Shown: one piece after another, positions 43,301-55,300 of the stretch
How positions within the stretch are numbered: the stretch's first letter is position 1
Layout of the letters: the number at the start of each line of letters is the position of its first letter
Source: Mycteria americana
Taxonomy: Eukaryota; Chordata; Aves; Ciconiiformes; Ciconiidae
Assembly: GCF_035582795.1 (NCBI RefSeq)
Contig: NC_134373.1
Location: 26,630,501-26,694,500, forward strand
Reading direction: 5' to 3'
DNA length: 64,000 bases
Made by a program: the position numbers and the translations under genes
The notes under the pieces: generated by a model
Database searches by the model: none
Seen by the model: the letters and a program-made list of their open reading frames with translations, nothing else
Told to the model about the DNA's origin: nothing

Positions 43301-46300
43301 TCCCACCCTGGTCACCGGTGGGTGATGCAGGGACAAGCCCACGCTCAGGTTCAAGCTTGCTCCATGCACCCTGGCTCTGCCCAGGAAAGGTTTTACCTCT
43401 CTTTTTGCTGCATTTTAACTCCTTCTTTGCCCCCAGCGATGCTGGGGGGTTTCTGGGGGGAGCAGGAGATTTGGGACACCATGGGAACAGCCTGGGTGGG
43501 GATTGTCACTGCTGCCTGCACGCCCCTGGGTGCTTGGACGGGGCTTCAGCTGGGAGGGGGGTCTGTTGTCCCCGGGCCGCGCAGGCTGCCGAGCCCGGCT
43601 CTGCTCCGCCAGGCAGCCTGACCTTGAAAGGGGGACGCGAGGCCGATGGAGGGTGACGCCGGCTGCCCGCAGGAGCAGCCCCGGGACTGCACTGGGTGGG
43701 CGCCCGGGAAACCTCCGCCACCTCGTCCCATTGCCTCTGGCGTGCTGGTTGCGGGATGCCGCAGCCCCGAGGAGGGTGGCAGCAGGTCCCGCAGCTCCGT
43801 GGACAAAAGGGACATCCCAGGAGCTGGCTGTGGGGTGCACCTCTTGTTTCTGGATCCTTCCAGGGGCTCGGGACGTGCTGCCTGCACGAGATGAGTCTTT
43901 AAATGACTCCTGCTTGTTAGCTGGAGATACTAAAACTAATGAGGTGTGAGTGTGTTTTTTCCTTAGCGGTTTTTTTTGGAAACCCTGCTTTGTTTTTCGG
44001 CTGAGGTCACGAAGTCACCGAGCAAACCGGCTGCAGATGAAATTCTTGAGGCCGGAGAACATGCATAAATAGAAGTTTCCTGCTCCGAGAGCTCAAACAT
44101 TTCCTCCCGGCGTTCGGCTCTGCGGAGCCGGGGCCAAAGCAAACTGCTGTGCCTGGCTGGCTCCTTGCCGCTGCTCAGGCAGCGAACCTGTCCCTGTCCC
44201 GGGCAGGGCCAAAGCCACTCTGTCCTGCCAGGTGTGTGCCCGGAGTCCGGCTGAGACTGGAGGGACTCGTGACATGCCTAAGACTGTCCCCCCACCCAGA
44301 GCATCCTCCTCAAAGTTCCTCTGGGACCCTGCGCCAAGGCACCGGCCCTGCAGTGCCCGTGGTGGCTGGTCCCAGCTGCGCTGGGGTTGCGAGAGCTGGG
44401 TTTTGCTCATGTCCATGTTGGGGGGACGATAGTGCCGTTGGGGTGTTTGGTGCCACCAGGACGCTCAGTGGGTGGGACTTGGAGACAGCGATATTTTGGG
44501 GGTGTTACGCTGCGCAGCGCAGCGTGGCTGGGATGGGATGGGATGGGATGGGATGGGATGCTCTGGCAGCACCATCACACCCAGCTCTAGCAGGACCCCT
44601 GTGCTGGCTGCAGGCTGGGTCAGGGCAATAACTTGCATTTCCTCTCTGGTTCTTTAGGATGCCACAAAATCCCCCAGGAGCGGGCAGTCACACCGAAAAA
44701 CGTCCAGGTAGGTGCCTCAGTTTCCCTTTCTGGTGACCATCTCTGCCCTGCCTGAACCTCACCCCCGCCAACGCTTTGCTTCTCCAGATGTGGTACAGCT
44801 GGGGGATGCTCCCCATGGAGAAGACATGAGGAGCATCATGACCCACCATCCCCAACTTGGGGTCCCCAAGACACCCTGATGGGGCTGGGAGCAGGGGAAA
44901 GGCTGTGGGCAGCCCTGCCGCTGCATCCCTGTGTGTCCCACTTAACCCCAGGGGCTGTGCACGGTGCGGGAGAGTCACAGTGTCCTTTCCGCACGCTATG
45001 TCCTGACCACGGTCCCCTCCCTTGCCCAGGAGCATGAGCCTGACTGCGGCCATGGAGAGCAGCTGCGAGCTGGACCTGGTGTACATCACGGAGCGGATCA
45101 TCGCCGTCTCCTACCCCAGCACGGCCGAGGAGCAGAGCTTCTGCAGCAACCTCCGTGAGGTGGCCCACATGCTGAAGTCCAAGCATGGGGACAACTACGT
45201 GGTGAGGGACATGGCCGAGTCCCCTCCAGTCTGGGGAAGGGGCTGGGGTGCTCAGGTCCTGGAGATGGGGTGCTGCAGGGGATGGGTGCTGCATCCTTGC
45301 CTCCGGCTGGGCTCGAATCTGTTGAGGGGGGTCTTTGCACCAAGATGAATTGATATTTTCCTTCCTTGAAGCTTTCCAGTCCCTTTTGGACCCCCTCGGA
45401 GTTTTTGGCCATTGCGTTGTCCCATGGCAAGGCGTTACTCGGGTTAATGTGTTTGGGGAAGCCTCTTACGGGGGGATTTGGGGAGGCTTTGAAGGGAGGA
45501 GGAGGTGGGGGGTGGCAGCGGGGGAGGAAGGTGTTCCCTCACTCTGTCTTTCCTCTTCCCTGAAGCTTTTCAACCTGTCCGAGCGGAGACATGATGTCAG
45601 CAAACTTCACCCCAAGGTGGGTCACAGCTGTGGGGAGCAGAGGGGCTTGGGGCTCGGGGCAGGGCTGTCTGCGGGACCAGCTCCCTGCTGCAAGCTGTTT
45701 GGGGGAGGAACAGACACCCTTTCTGTCCTACCCAGCTGGTGGGTAGGATAGAAGTGGGTAGGATAGGGACTTCCCAATGAGTTTGTGGGGCCTCAGCTTA
45801 ATCCCCACCCCTGTCCCCAGCCGAAACCTGGCTGTTGGGGCCTCTTGGAGACCTCCCTAAGGCATCATCCCCATCCCTGTGAACATGGGGGAGCCCTGGG
45901 CAGCTGAGCTGAGTGACCCAGAGGGGGGCTGAGATCGGGGACTCCGATGGCCCCCCCCCAGGGCAGCGGTCTGGGCAGTGGGTGCAGGGTTGGTGGAGAG
46001 GCTGGGAGGGGCACGTCGGGGCAATGCGGTGGTGCCTCTCCTGGGTACGTGCCCTGGGCTTTGCACGCCGGCAGGCTGGGGACTGTGGAGGGGGCAGAGC
46101 CCAGCGTGGATGTGACCCCTGGCTGTCCCCCGCCACCACCCAGGTGCTGGATTTCGGGTGGCCCGATCTGCACACCCCGGCGCTGGAGAAGATCTGCAGC
46201 ATTTGCAAAGCCATGGACACGTGGCTCAATGCGGCGCCGCACAATGTGGTGGTGCTGCACAACAAGGTGGGCTGGACCCTGACCCCGGGGCGCACGGTGA

Positions 46301-49300
46301 TGGGGGGCTGGAGGGGCTGGGGGGCTGCAGGAACGGGGCTGAGCAGCCTCAGGGGCTGAGCGGTACGGGGAACACAGTGGTTTGTGGCTTGGGGTGTCTG
46401 TAGGTGTCGGCATACGTGTGCACTGGCGTGTGTCTATAAGGGTTGGGGTGTGCGTGTGGGTCGGTGCATGTGTGTAGGGAGCGGTGTGTGCGTGCCCGCA
46501 TGTGGGATGGCCGTGCCTGGGTGCTCGCAGGCACCACCGCCCCCGTGACGTCCCTTCTGCTGTGTGCCTGCAGGGGAACCGTGGCCGGCTGGGGGTGGTG
46601 GTGGCTGCCTACATGCACTACAGCAACATCTCGGCCAGGTGAGAGGGACACGCGGTCCCGGGGTGGCCCTGGGGCCCACTGCCGACCTCCATCCCGGCAG
46701 TGCCAGGGTGCTGGTGCCGATGCTTTCCTTCAGCCTCATCTACCCTTTCGTCCCCGCAGCGCTGACCAGGCTCTGGACAGGTTTGCCATGAAGCGCTTCT
46801 ATGAGGACAAGGTAGTGCCAGTGGGACAGCCATCCCAGAAGAGGTGGGTCCTGTTTTGCCCCCGTGGCCAGGGTGGTTGGGTGCAGGGGGGCCAAGGCGG
46901 GTGCTCTGCTGTGGGTCCTGCCCCTGAGCTGCCTGTCCCCCCTCCAGGTACATCCATTACTTCAGCGGGCTCCTGTCCGGCAACATCAAGATGAACAACA
47001 AGCCCCTCTTCCTCCACCACGTCATCATGCATGGCATCCCCAACTTTGAGTCGAAAGGCGGTACGTGCCCCCCACGCCTCCCCTAGCCCAGCCCCCACGC
47101 ACACACCACCGCCCCACACTGCCTGGCCGGGCTTGCTGTCCACAGGGGATGTTTTCCACAATTTCCTCAGCAATTTGAATTTCCCTTTCCCTCTCAGGGA
47201 CTGTTCCCTCTCCATGACTGTTCACTGTAGCAGGGTGCTATGCTTTTCCCACGGAGATGCCCTGGGGGGGGCCCCCCTGTGCAGGGCTCCTGGGGCTGGG
47301 CACTAACCCAAGCTGCAGGGTGACAAGGCTTTTCTGATGGCTTTTTGGAGGATGGCACCAGATTGGGGTTGGCGTTTGGGATGTAGCACCACGCCCGGTG
47401 CCGGTATCCAGAAGCGGTCCCTCTCTCGGAGACCATCATCCCTGTCATCCCACCTCCATCCCCAGCCCAGCGCTTGCCCCAGGGTCCTACAGGACCCAAA
47501 CTGGGCTATAGGGGCTTTCCCCCTTTCCCACCCCACCTGGAGCATCCCTTTCTGCCCTTCCCAGATGTTGCCCGTGGCCGGTGTGGGCTGGCCGGGGCGG
47601 GGAGCGGCTGTTTGCCTTGGCTTCCTCCCTGTTTGGATTTCTCCCCCGTGACTAATCCCTGCCCTGGCCCCTCCGCCCTGCCGGCTAACAGCAGCGCGCC
47701 TTCTCTCCCCGCCTTGATGTCTTCCAGGTTGTCGGCCCTTCCTGAAAATCTACCAGGCCATGCAGCCCGTCTACACCTCGGGGATCTAGTAACTATCTCC
47801 TCGCCGTGGGGCTTCCCTCCTCCCCAGCGCGGGGGGCTCTGCAAGCGGGGGGAGATGGAGAGGGTCAAGGCCATAGTCCCCAGCAGTCCCGGTGCCCTGT
47901 GCTTAGTCTGTTTGTGGTCCAGGGAACCAAAAAAAGGGGCTTCCCTTTCCTTGGAGGTGGTAACTGGCTATACTGGGCCATACTGGGCCCTTCTACTGGG
48001 AGGGCTGTAGTGACTCTGCGTATCAGCAGAGGGAGCCCGGGGCCGCGTAGAGCCTGGGGCTGGGTGTCCCCGGAGGGAGCGGGGACAGGGATGGGGACAC
48101 CTCCCTGGGGGATGGAGGCGTTTCTCCTTTCCCTGCCCAAAGAGCTGCTCCTCCTGCCCAGAATCGTCCTAAGAGCCCTCTTTCTCTCCCCAAAAAAGAG
48201 TTTCCCTCCATTTTATCCTCCCCATGATTTACCATGACACCATTTTCCGACGCTGCTCTCGGGAGCAAGTGCTGGCGAAGGCAAAGCAGGAGCCGATTTC
48301 TCCAGCCGCCCAGATGCTCTGCCGGGGCTGCATCCCAGCCTGGGACCCCCGGCTCCCAGCCCCCCTGGAGGGAGCAGAGCCCCTCGCCCCGGGGGTATTC
48401 CCGTCGCACCCCCCTGAACTGGGATCTCCCTTCCCTGCAGCCGGGCATCCCTGTTAGCCAAGATTTACTGCCATCCCAGCCTCGCCTTTCAGCTTTTAAT
48501 AGACTGTTTATGGGATGCTGGTAATAAACTCCAGGTTTATCTTGCCTGTGAAATCCAACTCCTTTCTTCCCTTGTCCCCCGCTGCCGACGCCACCGCCCG
48601 GAGGCAGCCCCCCGGCGCCCGGGGAGGGGAGGGCTTCTGGCAGGGAAACTGAGGCAGGGAGGAGAGCCTTCGTCAAGAGCTCTCATTCTGCGTCCCGTGC
48701 TCCACTCGACCCGCGGGAGCAGGGCGGATGGCTGATAGCACAGCCCCCGCACTCGGACCCTGGCCAAACCCTCCCACCCGGGATTTTTAGCCTCCTCGTC
48801 GAGCTGTGCCTCAGTTTTGCCCTCCTGTCCACCTCTCCTGGGAATGGGTGCCCCTTGGGGTGGGGGACGGGACCCTCCTCTGTCACCGAGAGGGCCAGCT
48901 CTGTGCTTTGTGCCTTTCCTGGCTGGGTTTGGGTGCTAGGGGCTGGCGGAGGCGGCACTGGGAGCTCTGGGGGGTCTCTGCACCGCAGCTCATGTCCTCC
49001 TACTGTCCCTCTCTGCAGCAACGTGCAAGGGGACAGCCAGACGGGCATCTGCATCACCATCGAGCCCGGTTTGCTCCTCAAGGGCGATATCTTGGTAAGG
49101 AGCCTCGGCTCAGCCCCCCGTGCAGGGCGCAGCCGGGTGGATGGGTGCTCCTCGTGCCTTGGGGCCCTCCGGTTCCCCCTTGCCCAGCCCTGGGGGTCTG
49201 TCCTCGTGGTTCAACCCCGTTCCCCTCCGCAGCTGAAGTGTTACCACAAGAAGTTTCGCAGCCCGACCCGCGATGTGATTTTCCGCGTGCAGTTCCACAC

Positions 49301-52300
49301 GTGCGCTGTGCACGACCTTGACGTTGTCTTTGGCAAGGAGGACCTGGATGAGGCCTTCAGAGGTAACCGCCCCGGCACCTCCCCACTCCGAACTCCCTCT
49401 TCCTCCTGCGCCTCTGATGTTGCTCCCATTGCTGGGACTTCTGGGCGCCCACCCCAAGTCCACCCCCGATGAAGCAGGGTGCTCCTGCTCCATCCACAGG
49501 GTGTGGTGCCACATGGGGACCCGTGGCAGTGTCATCCCCTTCATTGCCCAGATCTGGTACCAATGCAGAGGGGCTGCCTTGGGGTTGTTTGGGGGCTGAG
49601 ATGTGCTGCCCCATGCTGGGATATCCCCTACCAGCTCCCGGCCTTGCACTGGCCGGGTGGGTGCCCCGTGCTCTGGGCACGTTCAGGGTGGCTGTCTGGG
49701 TGCTGTTGGAGGGATGGATGGAGATGGTCCCTTTGTCTGCTGTCTCCCTTCCAGATGACCGCTTCCCTGAGTACGGGAAGGTTGAGTTCGTGTTCTCCTA
49801 CGGCCCCGAGAAGATCCAAGGTACGGCTGGCTCACCGCTGTGGGGTTTTGGAGCTGGATGCTGGCTCCTTTCCCACTCCCCCTCTATCCCCTGCCGCCTC
49901 CCTTGCGACCCCCCCGCCCCGTTTGCAGTCCCTTTGTCACCAGGGTGGGATGAGGGGTTCAGGCAGTGATGCTGATCTAGGAGCACCCATGGGTGCCCTA
50001 TCGCCCTCACTCTCTTCCCTGGGAGGCCGCTCTCTGCAGCACTTGCTAGCCTGGGAGAGAGGGAGGGGGCACTTGGGAACAGAGGACCCCTCACCCCAAA
50101 AAGTCCTGCCCTAGGCATGCTCGTTGTCAGTCTGTCTACCTGTCCCTAGGCAATCCCAAAAGCCCCAGCCAGCCCTGTGCACCTTGTCTGTGGGTCTTGA
50201 CGTACCTCCCATGCCCATCCATCCCTCTCGATGCCCCTGTTCCTACGTGACTCTCCTGCCTTGCCCTACGGCTCCTGCCATCTTTCCCTTGCCTGCCCCT
50301 TCTCTCCATCTCCTCCCTCCATCCCACCTGCGCTGGCTCCAGTGTCTCCCCGACTGACCGTCCTGCCTCTTCCCAGGCATGGAGCACCTGGAGAACGGGC
50401 CCAGCGTTTCCGTGGACTACAACACGTCTGACCCACTCATCCGGTGGGACTCCTACGAGAACTTCAACATCCAGCGTGAGGACAGCACGGAGGGCACCTG
50501 GGCTGAGCCACCCCTGCCTGGCAAGCACCTGGAGAAAGGTTAGGGCTCACGGGGTGGTCGGTGGCCCAAGTGTCCCCATGGGAATCCTCCCCACGGCAGG
50601 GAGGGGGACGCTGGCGGGCAGCAGAGCTGGGGGCAGGTGGCCGCTACCGGGAGGAGCGTGGCCATGGGATGGGAGAGGAAGATGTTGTGGACTTTCCCTT
50701 CCACCGCAGTGCCAGGGAGCTCAGGCTCTTTTTTCAGTGCTTTTGCTCTCAAAGCCCTGTTTGCACAGAGCAAGGTCCAGCCCTGGTTCACGCCCCAGAG
50801 CTTTGGGAAACCCAAACCCCCAATCTGTCAGGAGTGGGACCTAATGGGGGGACCTTTAGGTCTCCCAGCTCCTTTCTCGTGGCGCAAGCGTGGTGGGACA
50901 TAGCCGTGCGTCAGTTTCCCCTGGGAGAGGCGGACGCCTCACTGGCCCCGAAGGGTCCGCACCATCGCTCGGAGCTGGGAAAAGCTCCTTGAGCACCCAT
51001 TTGGATGCGGTGAGTTGGCCGCCCTCGCCCGCTTGGCAGGAACAGGCAGGACTTCTATGTCGAAGGGTGGTGGGCCCCCGTCCCAGCGGCAAAACCACCT
51101 GTGGCCAAGCAGATGCCTGAGCTTTCCTGGCCCGATCCGGACAGGCGTCCCCGGAGCGGGGACAGCTGCGGTCCCTGACGTCCCTGAAGGTCACTGGCTG
51201 CTCCAAGTGGGAGCTGTGGGTGGCCGGGCTCTCTGGCAAGCCTGGGGGCTCTGGGTGCCCAGGGCAGGCGAGGGGGTCCCTGCCTGCGGGGATGTGTGGC
51301 TGGACGTGGGGTGGCTGCGCGGAGCTGGCACAGGCGCCTGCCTTGGCACGGGGCAGTAAACAGGCAACTCGTGACGCGCGGGCTCAGCTATGTGGTGGGG
51401 AGCTGGGGGCTGTGGGTCCAGCCCTGAAGGGAGGAGATGTGTGTCCCCACCATGAGCTCAGACCATGGCTCTGCCCCGGCCCCAAGCTGGCAGGACTGGC
51501 TGGCAGCCCCCTCCTGCGGGCAGAGACCCGAGTGCCTCGGTGCATGTGTTACTCTCTGGCCCCTGGGGCAGAGCCAAAGCACTCCCAGCTCCTTGCAGGG
51601 CTGCGGAGGTACCCCAGGGCTCCTTTCCGGCCCCTCCTGGGGGTCTCGGTGGGTGTTGGGGCTGTGGAGTCCGTGCACTGGCCGTGCTGTCCTCCCTGCA
51701 GGGAGGGTGGTGATGGGGAACGAGGGCACCTTGGATTTGCAAACACTGCCCTGGTTTGGGGATGAGCCGGGACTGCCGGAGGGCGAAGCTGCAGGCAGGA
51801 GGCTGCCCTCCGACCTGTGCCAGCGCAGGCAGCTGTGAGACAGCCCATCTATAGGGGGTCTCCCCCCGGCCGCCCCATGGGGCACCTTGAGCAGCAGCAG
51901 GGAGAGCCAGTGTGGGCTCAGGGGGCTCCCGTCGTCCTCCCTCTCTGTCGGCACTTTTCCTCTTCTCTAGCCTGTTCCAGGCCGGGATGGGGACCCCGGT
52001 GCCTGGCTGTGAGAGGGGGGTCCCTGTTTATGGTTGTTCTCGCCTTATTTGGTCAGGGAATTGCACGCCACATTTTTGGCACCACCAGGCGCGAGCGAGC
52101 GGCGGCCGGGGGCGGAGGAGGGTGAGGCTGGCATGGGGACCTGCGCCGGGGTGGGATCAGCCGCTGCTCCTCGTCCCTGCCGCTGCCCGTCCCCACCGCT
52201 CGGCGAAGGCAGACCGGCACCACAGCCCGGGCCGATGGGATCGGGATCGCCTGCCAAACGGTGGGTCCTCCCCGCGATGCGTCTCTGCCGGCTGCAGCCG

Positions 52301-55300
52301 CTCTCGCTGGAGGTTGATGCCCTTTCTCCGGCAGCTTTGGCTCAGCGTGGGGCAGCCATATGGGCTGGGGGGGTGCCTGACAGGGTGGGGGTGACCCTGT
52401 GGGACCCCGAAGCTGGAGGGGCAGGTGGATGGCTGGGGATGGTGCCTGTCCTGGTGTTACCCTTGCCTCCGCTGTGCTTATCCGCAGCAGCTTGGGGAAG
52501 GGGAAACTGAGTTGCAGCAGGGTCGCTGGCTGACCAAGCTCGCCCAGGGCAGGGGGCATGACAGGGGGATCTAAACCCCCACATCTTGCTCTCTGGATGA
52601 GGGGACCCAGCTGGGTCCAGCGGGCGGGGGCTGCTCTGTGAACCCCCCCCAAGGCACAGGCTGGCCCCGTCAGCGAGCTCACCCTCCCGCCTTACCCAGG
52701 CAGGGTCCCTGCTGCCCACGGGGCTCAGGCTGCCCCATGGTCCTTAGCAAGAGTGGGGTGTGCTGGGATACCCCCACAGCCCCGTCCCACTGCCTGTCAT
52801 CCATCCCCGTGCGGCACGGGGGAAGCAAGTGGCTCTGCCTGCCCTCCTTCCTCCTCCTCAAAGGGGCTTTGGGGTCGGTGCCGGCTGCGTGGTGGGTTCC
52901 TGCTGCAGTCCCCATAGCCGCTGGTTGGCTGAGAGGGTGTTTGGAGGCTGAAAGGTGGTGATGGGGCGCTTCTTCTTTTGGCTGTTTTTGGGGTTCAGAT
53001 GTCCTTTATCCAGGCTGGATGAAGGATGCTTTGCCAGCACTGTGGTGGCTCTCCTTGGCGGGCCAGGCTGGCTCCAGGGAAGCAGGAGGAGACCTGCGGC
53101 TGGATGCAGCGCTGCTGGGTTTGCAGCTGGTTGGAGGATTGCCACAGAGAAATTTTTAGGGTACCGCAGAGGCAGGTGGGCAAACCTGGATGGGGAACAT
53201 CTATTGCCTGGTTTGGTTTTGCTGAGAAAACCAATGCTGATGGAGAACAGGGTGCTGGGGCCAGCACAGCGCCAGTGGAGGGGTTGTCCTCAGGGTCCGG
53301 ATGTGTGACCGTGGTGGGGGGACACCAGGCTCTGCCGTCCTGGGGCAGCGTGAGACAATGCGAAAGGGCCGGGCGTGTGTCCCCGACCCAGCAGCTCCCT
53401 GTAACGACTGGCCCTTGGACCCACCCTGGCTGGTCCTGCCCACCCAGCACCCACCCCCCTCCCGCCTCCCATCTCTGTACCATCCCGTCCCCACCGCGGG
53501 CTGGCCCTGCCTGCTCCCCCTTTTTACTGGGGCTGGAAGGGGGGTGGCCAGGGCCTGGCCAAATGCAACATCTGCGGGAGACTTGCTAAATCCCCACCCG
53601 AGTCATGGTTCTGGCGCGGGGCTCCCCTGCAGCTCAGCCCCGCACGCAGGGCAGGGCAGGGCTGGCCAGGGTGGGGAGCGGGAAGAGCATCCCAGCCCTC
53701 CGGGGCTGGGGGGTCACAGCAGAGCCGGAACCCCATGTGGCAAAGGTCGGGGGGTCCCAGAGCCCCCCACATTGAGCTGGATGCCAATCCTGCACCTTTC
53801 CGTGGGGCAGCAAGCCCCTAGATGGAGCCGCTGTCATCCGTTGGTCCCCCAGGAGGGTGGGCATCTCGTGGGGTACACCTTCCCTAGTGGGGTCAAATCC
53901 TGCCCCACTTATCTGGGGCTGAGGCTGCCCAGGAGGGCGAGCCAGGCTGTGCAGAGGCAGAGAGCCAAATGGGCCAGGCCAGAGCTGTTAAATCCATCGC
54001 CGGAGCTGCCGGCGGGCTGCTGCTCCCCCCGCGGCTGGAGCCGTCCCCTGGCCGGGCTCGGCGGGGAGGGGAGCCGCTGGCTCTCCTCTCGCCTTCACCA
54101 GCTGACTAAAGCCGAAGGAATCCGCTTCCCCCTCCCCATCCCAGCCCTCTCCGCAGCTCTCAGCTCCGCAGCGGCAAGGTAAGGGCTTGGCGGGGCGGGC
54201 GTTTTGGGGGGCAGCGGGGATCCGGCTGGGCTGGATGGGGATCCACAGGGAGTGTCTCCCTCTTCCTTCTGGTTATTCCCCATGGGAGAAACGCTGGAGC
54301 ATCTACGGGCTGGGCTAGACGTTTCAGCTGGAGCGTGGCTGCTCCCAGGGCAGGGTCTGTCCTCTGACCTGGTATGTGGGGTTGTGATGTGGGGGGGTGA
54401 CGGGTTTTGGTCCCGCTGGGACTGGGAACCAGGCAGAGCTGGGAGGCAGGGAGAGAGGGACAGGCTGGTGGAAGCTCAGCCCCTTCTCTTCCCCTTTTAA
54501 ACCGTCCTTGAAGTCAAAACCTGCTGGAGCACATGTGTGTGGGGCTGGGGCTGCCCGTGGGCAGCCAGGCTGGAGCGGGGAGCTCTCGGCCTGCCCTCCC
54601 ACGGGCTGCCCGCAGCTGCACAACCGGGGCAAAAAATAAAATGTCAGAGAAGCAAGCAAACCTCGGAGGTTTTGGGAGGATGCTGACTTGGCGTGTGCCA
54701 CTGTTTGGGAGCAAACGGGGCTGTGAGTCAGGGGGCCGGCTGGAAACACTGCTCTCATCCCCTGCTGTCATCCGCGGGGGTGTGGGAAAGGCACGATTTG
54801 GGCAATTAGAGGGGAGGGAGCCTCACGTTTTGCCGAGTATGTTGGATCAATCAAGGTGTGGAGGCTTGAGCACGGGTTCAAGCAGGGACCCGGACACAGG
54901 GTGGGCTCGCCATCACCTGGACCAGCGAATTGTCAGCACCATCCCAGCACGGATTTTGCCGGGGATGGAGCAGCACAGTCGCAGGTGGCTCTGGGGTGGA
55001 CGGGATCCGTGCTGTGCCTCCTGCCGTGGGACGGGGCAGCACGTGCCACCCTGAAACCAGTGCTGGCGTGGCCGTGCCGTGCCATGGCGCTGGGGGGGCA
55101 GGGAAAGGGGGTTGTGAAAACGGGTTGGGTTTGGCGCTGGCGGGGTCGGTGGCTCGGCCACGGTGGGTTTCCACTCCTCTTTGGCTGCGTATTTATTTAA
55201 GATGGAGAAACTCAAGTCTCCAGCAAGACATCTGGGTTTGCAGACCCGGCTGGGTTACAGCATCACGTGTGGCCTGAAAGGACATCCCCACCCTGAATGT

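Larger units (their letters stand above)
41874..44657. other. TNS1 intron with candidate first exon D and an AT-rich island
   Basis: Holds the candidate exon at 43001-43042, an AT-rich island (43890-44100) with TAAAACTAATGAGG, AGGTCACGAAGTCACCG and GCATAAATAGAAG, and a (GGATG)n run (44531-44560). An MIR-like core variant lies at 43093. Confidence 0.5.

Noticed and set aside
48524-48529. AATAAA inside a TNS1 intron as a gene end
   Set aside because: Downstream exons continue the tensin frame; a premature polyadenylation isoform is possible but unsupported.
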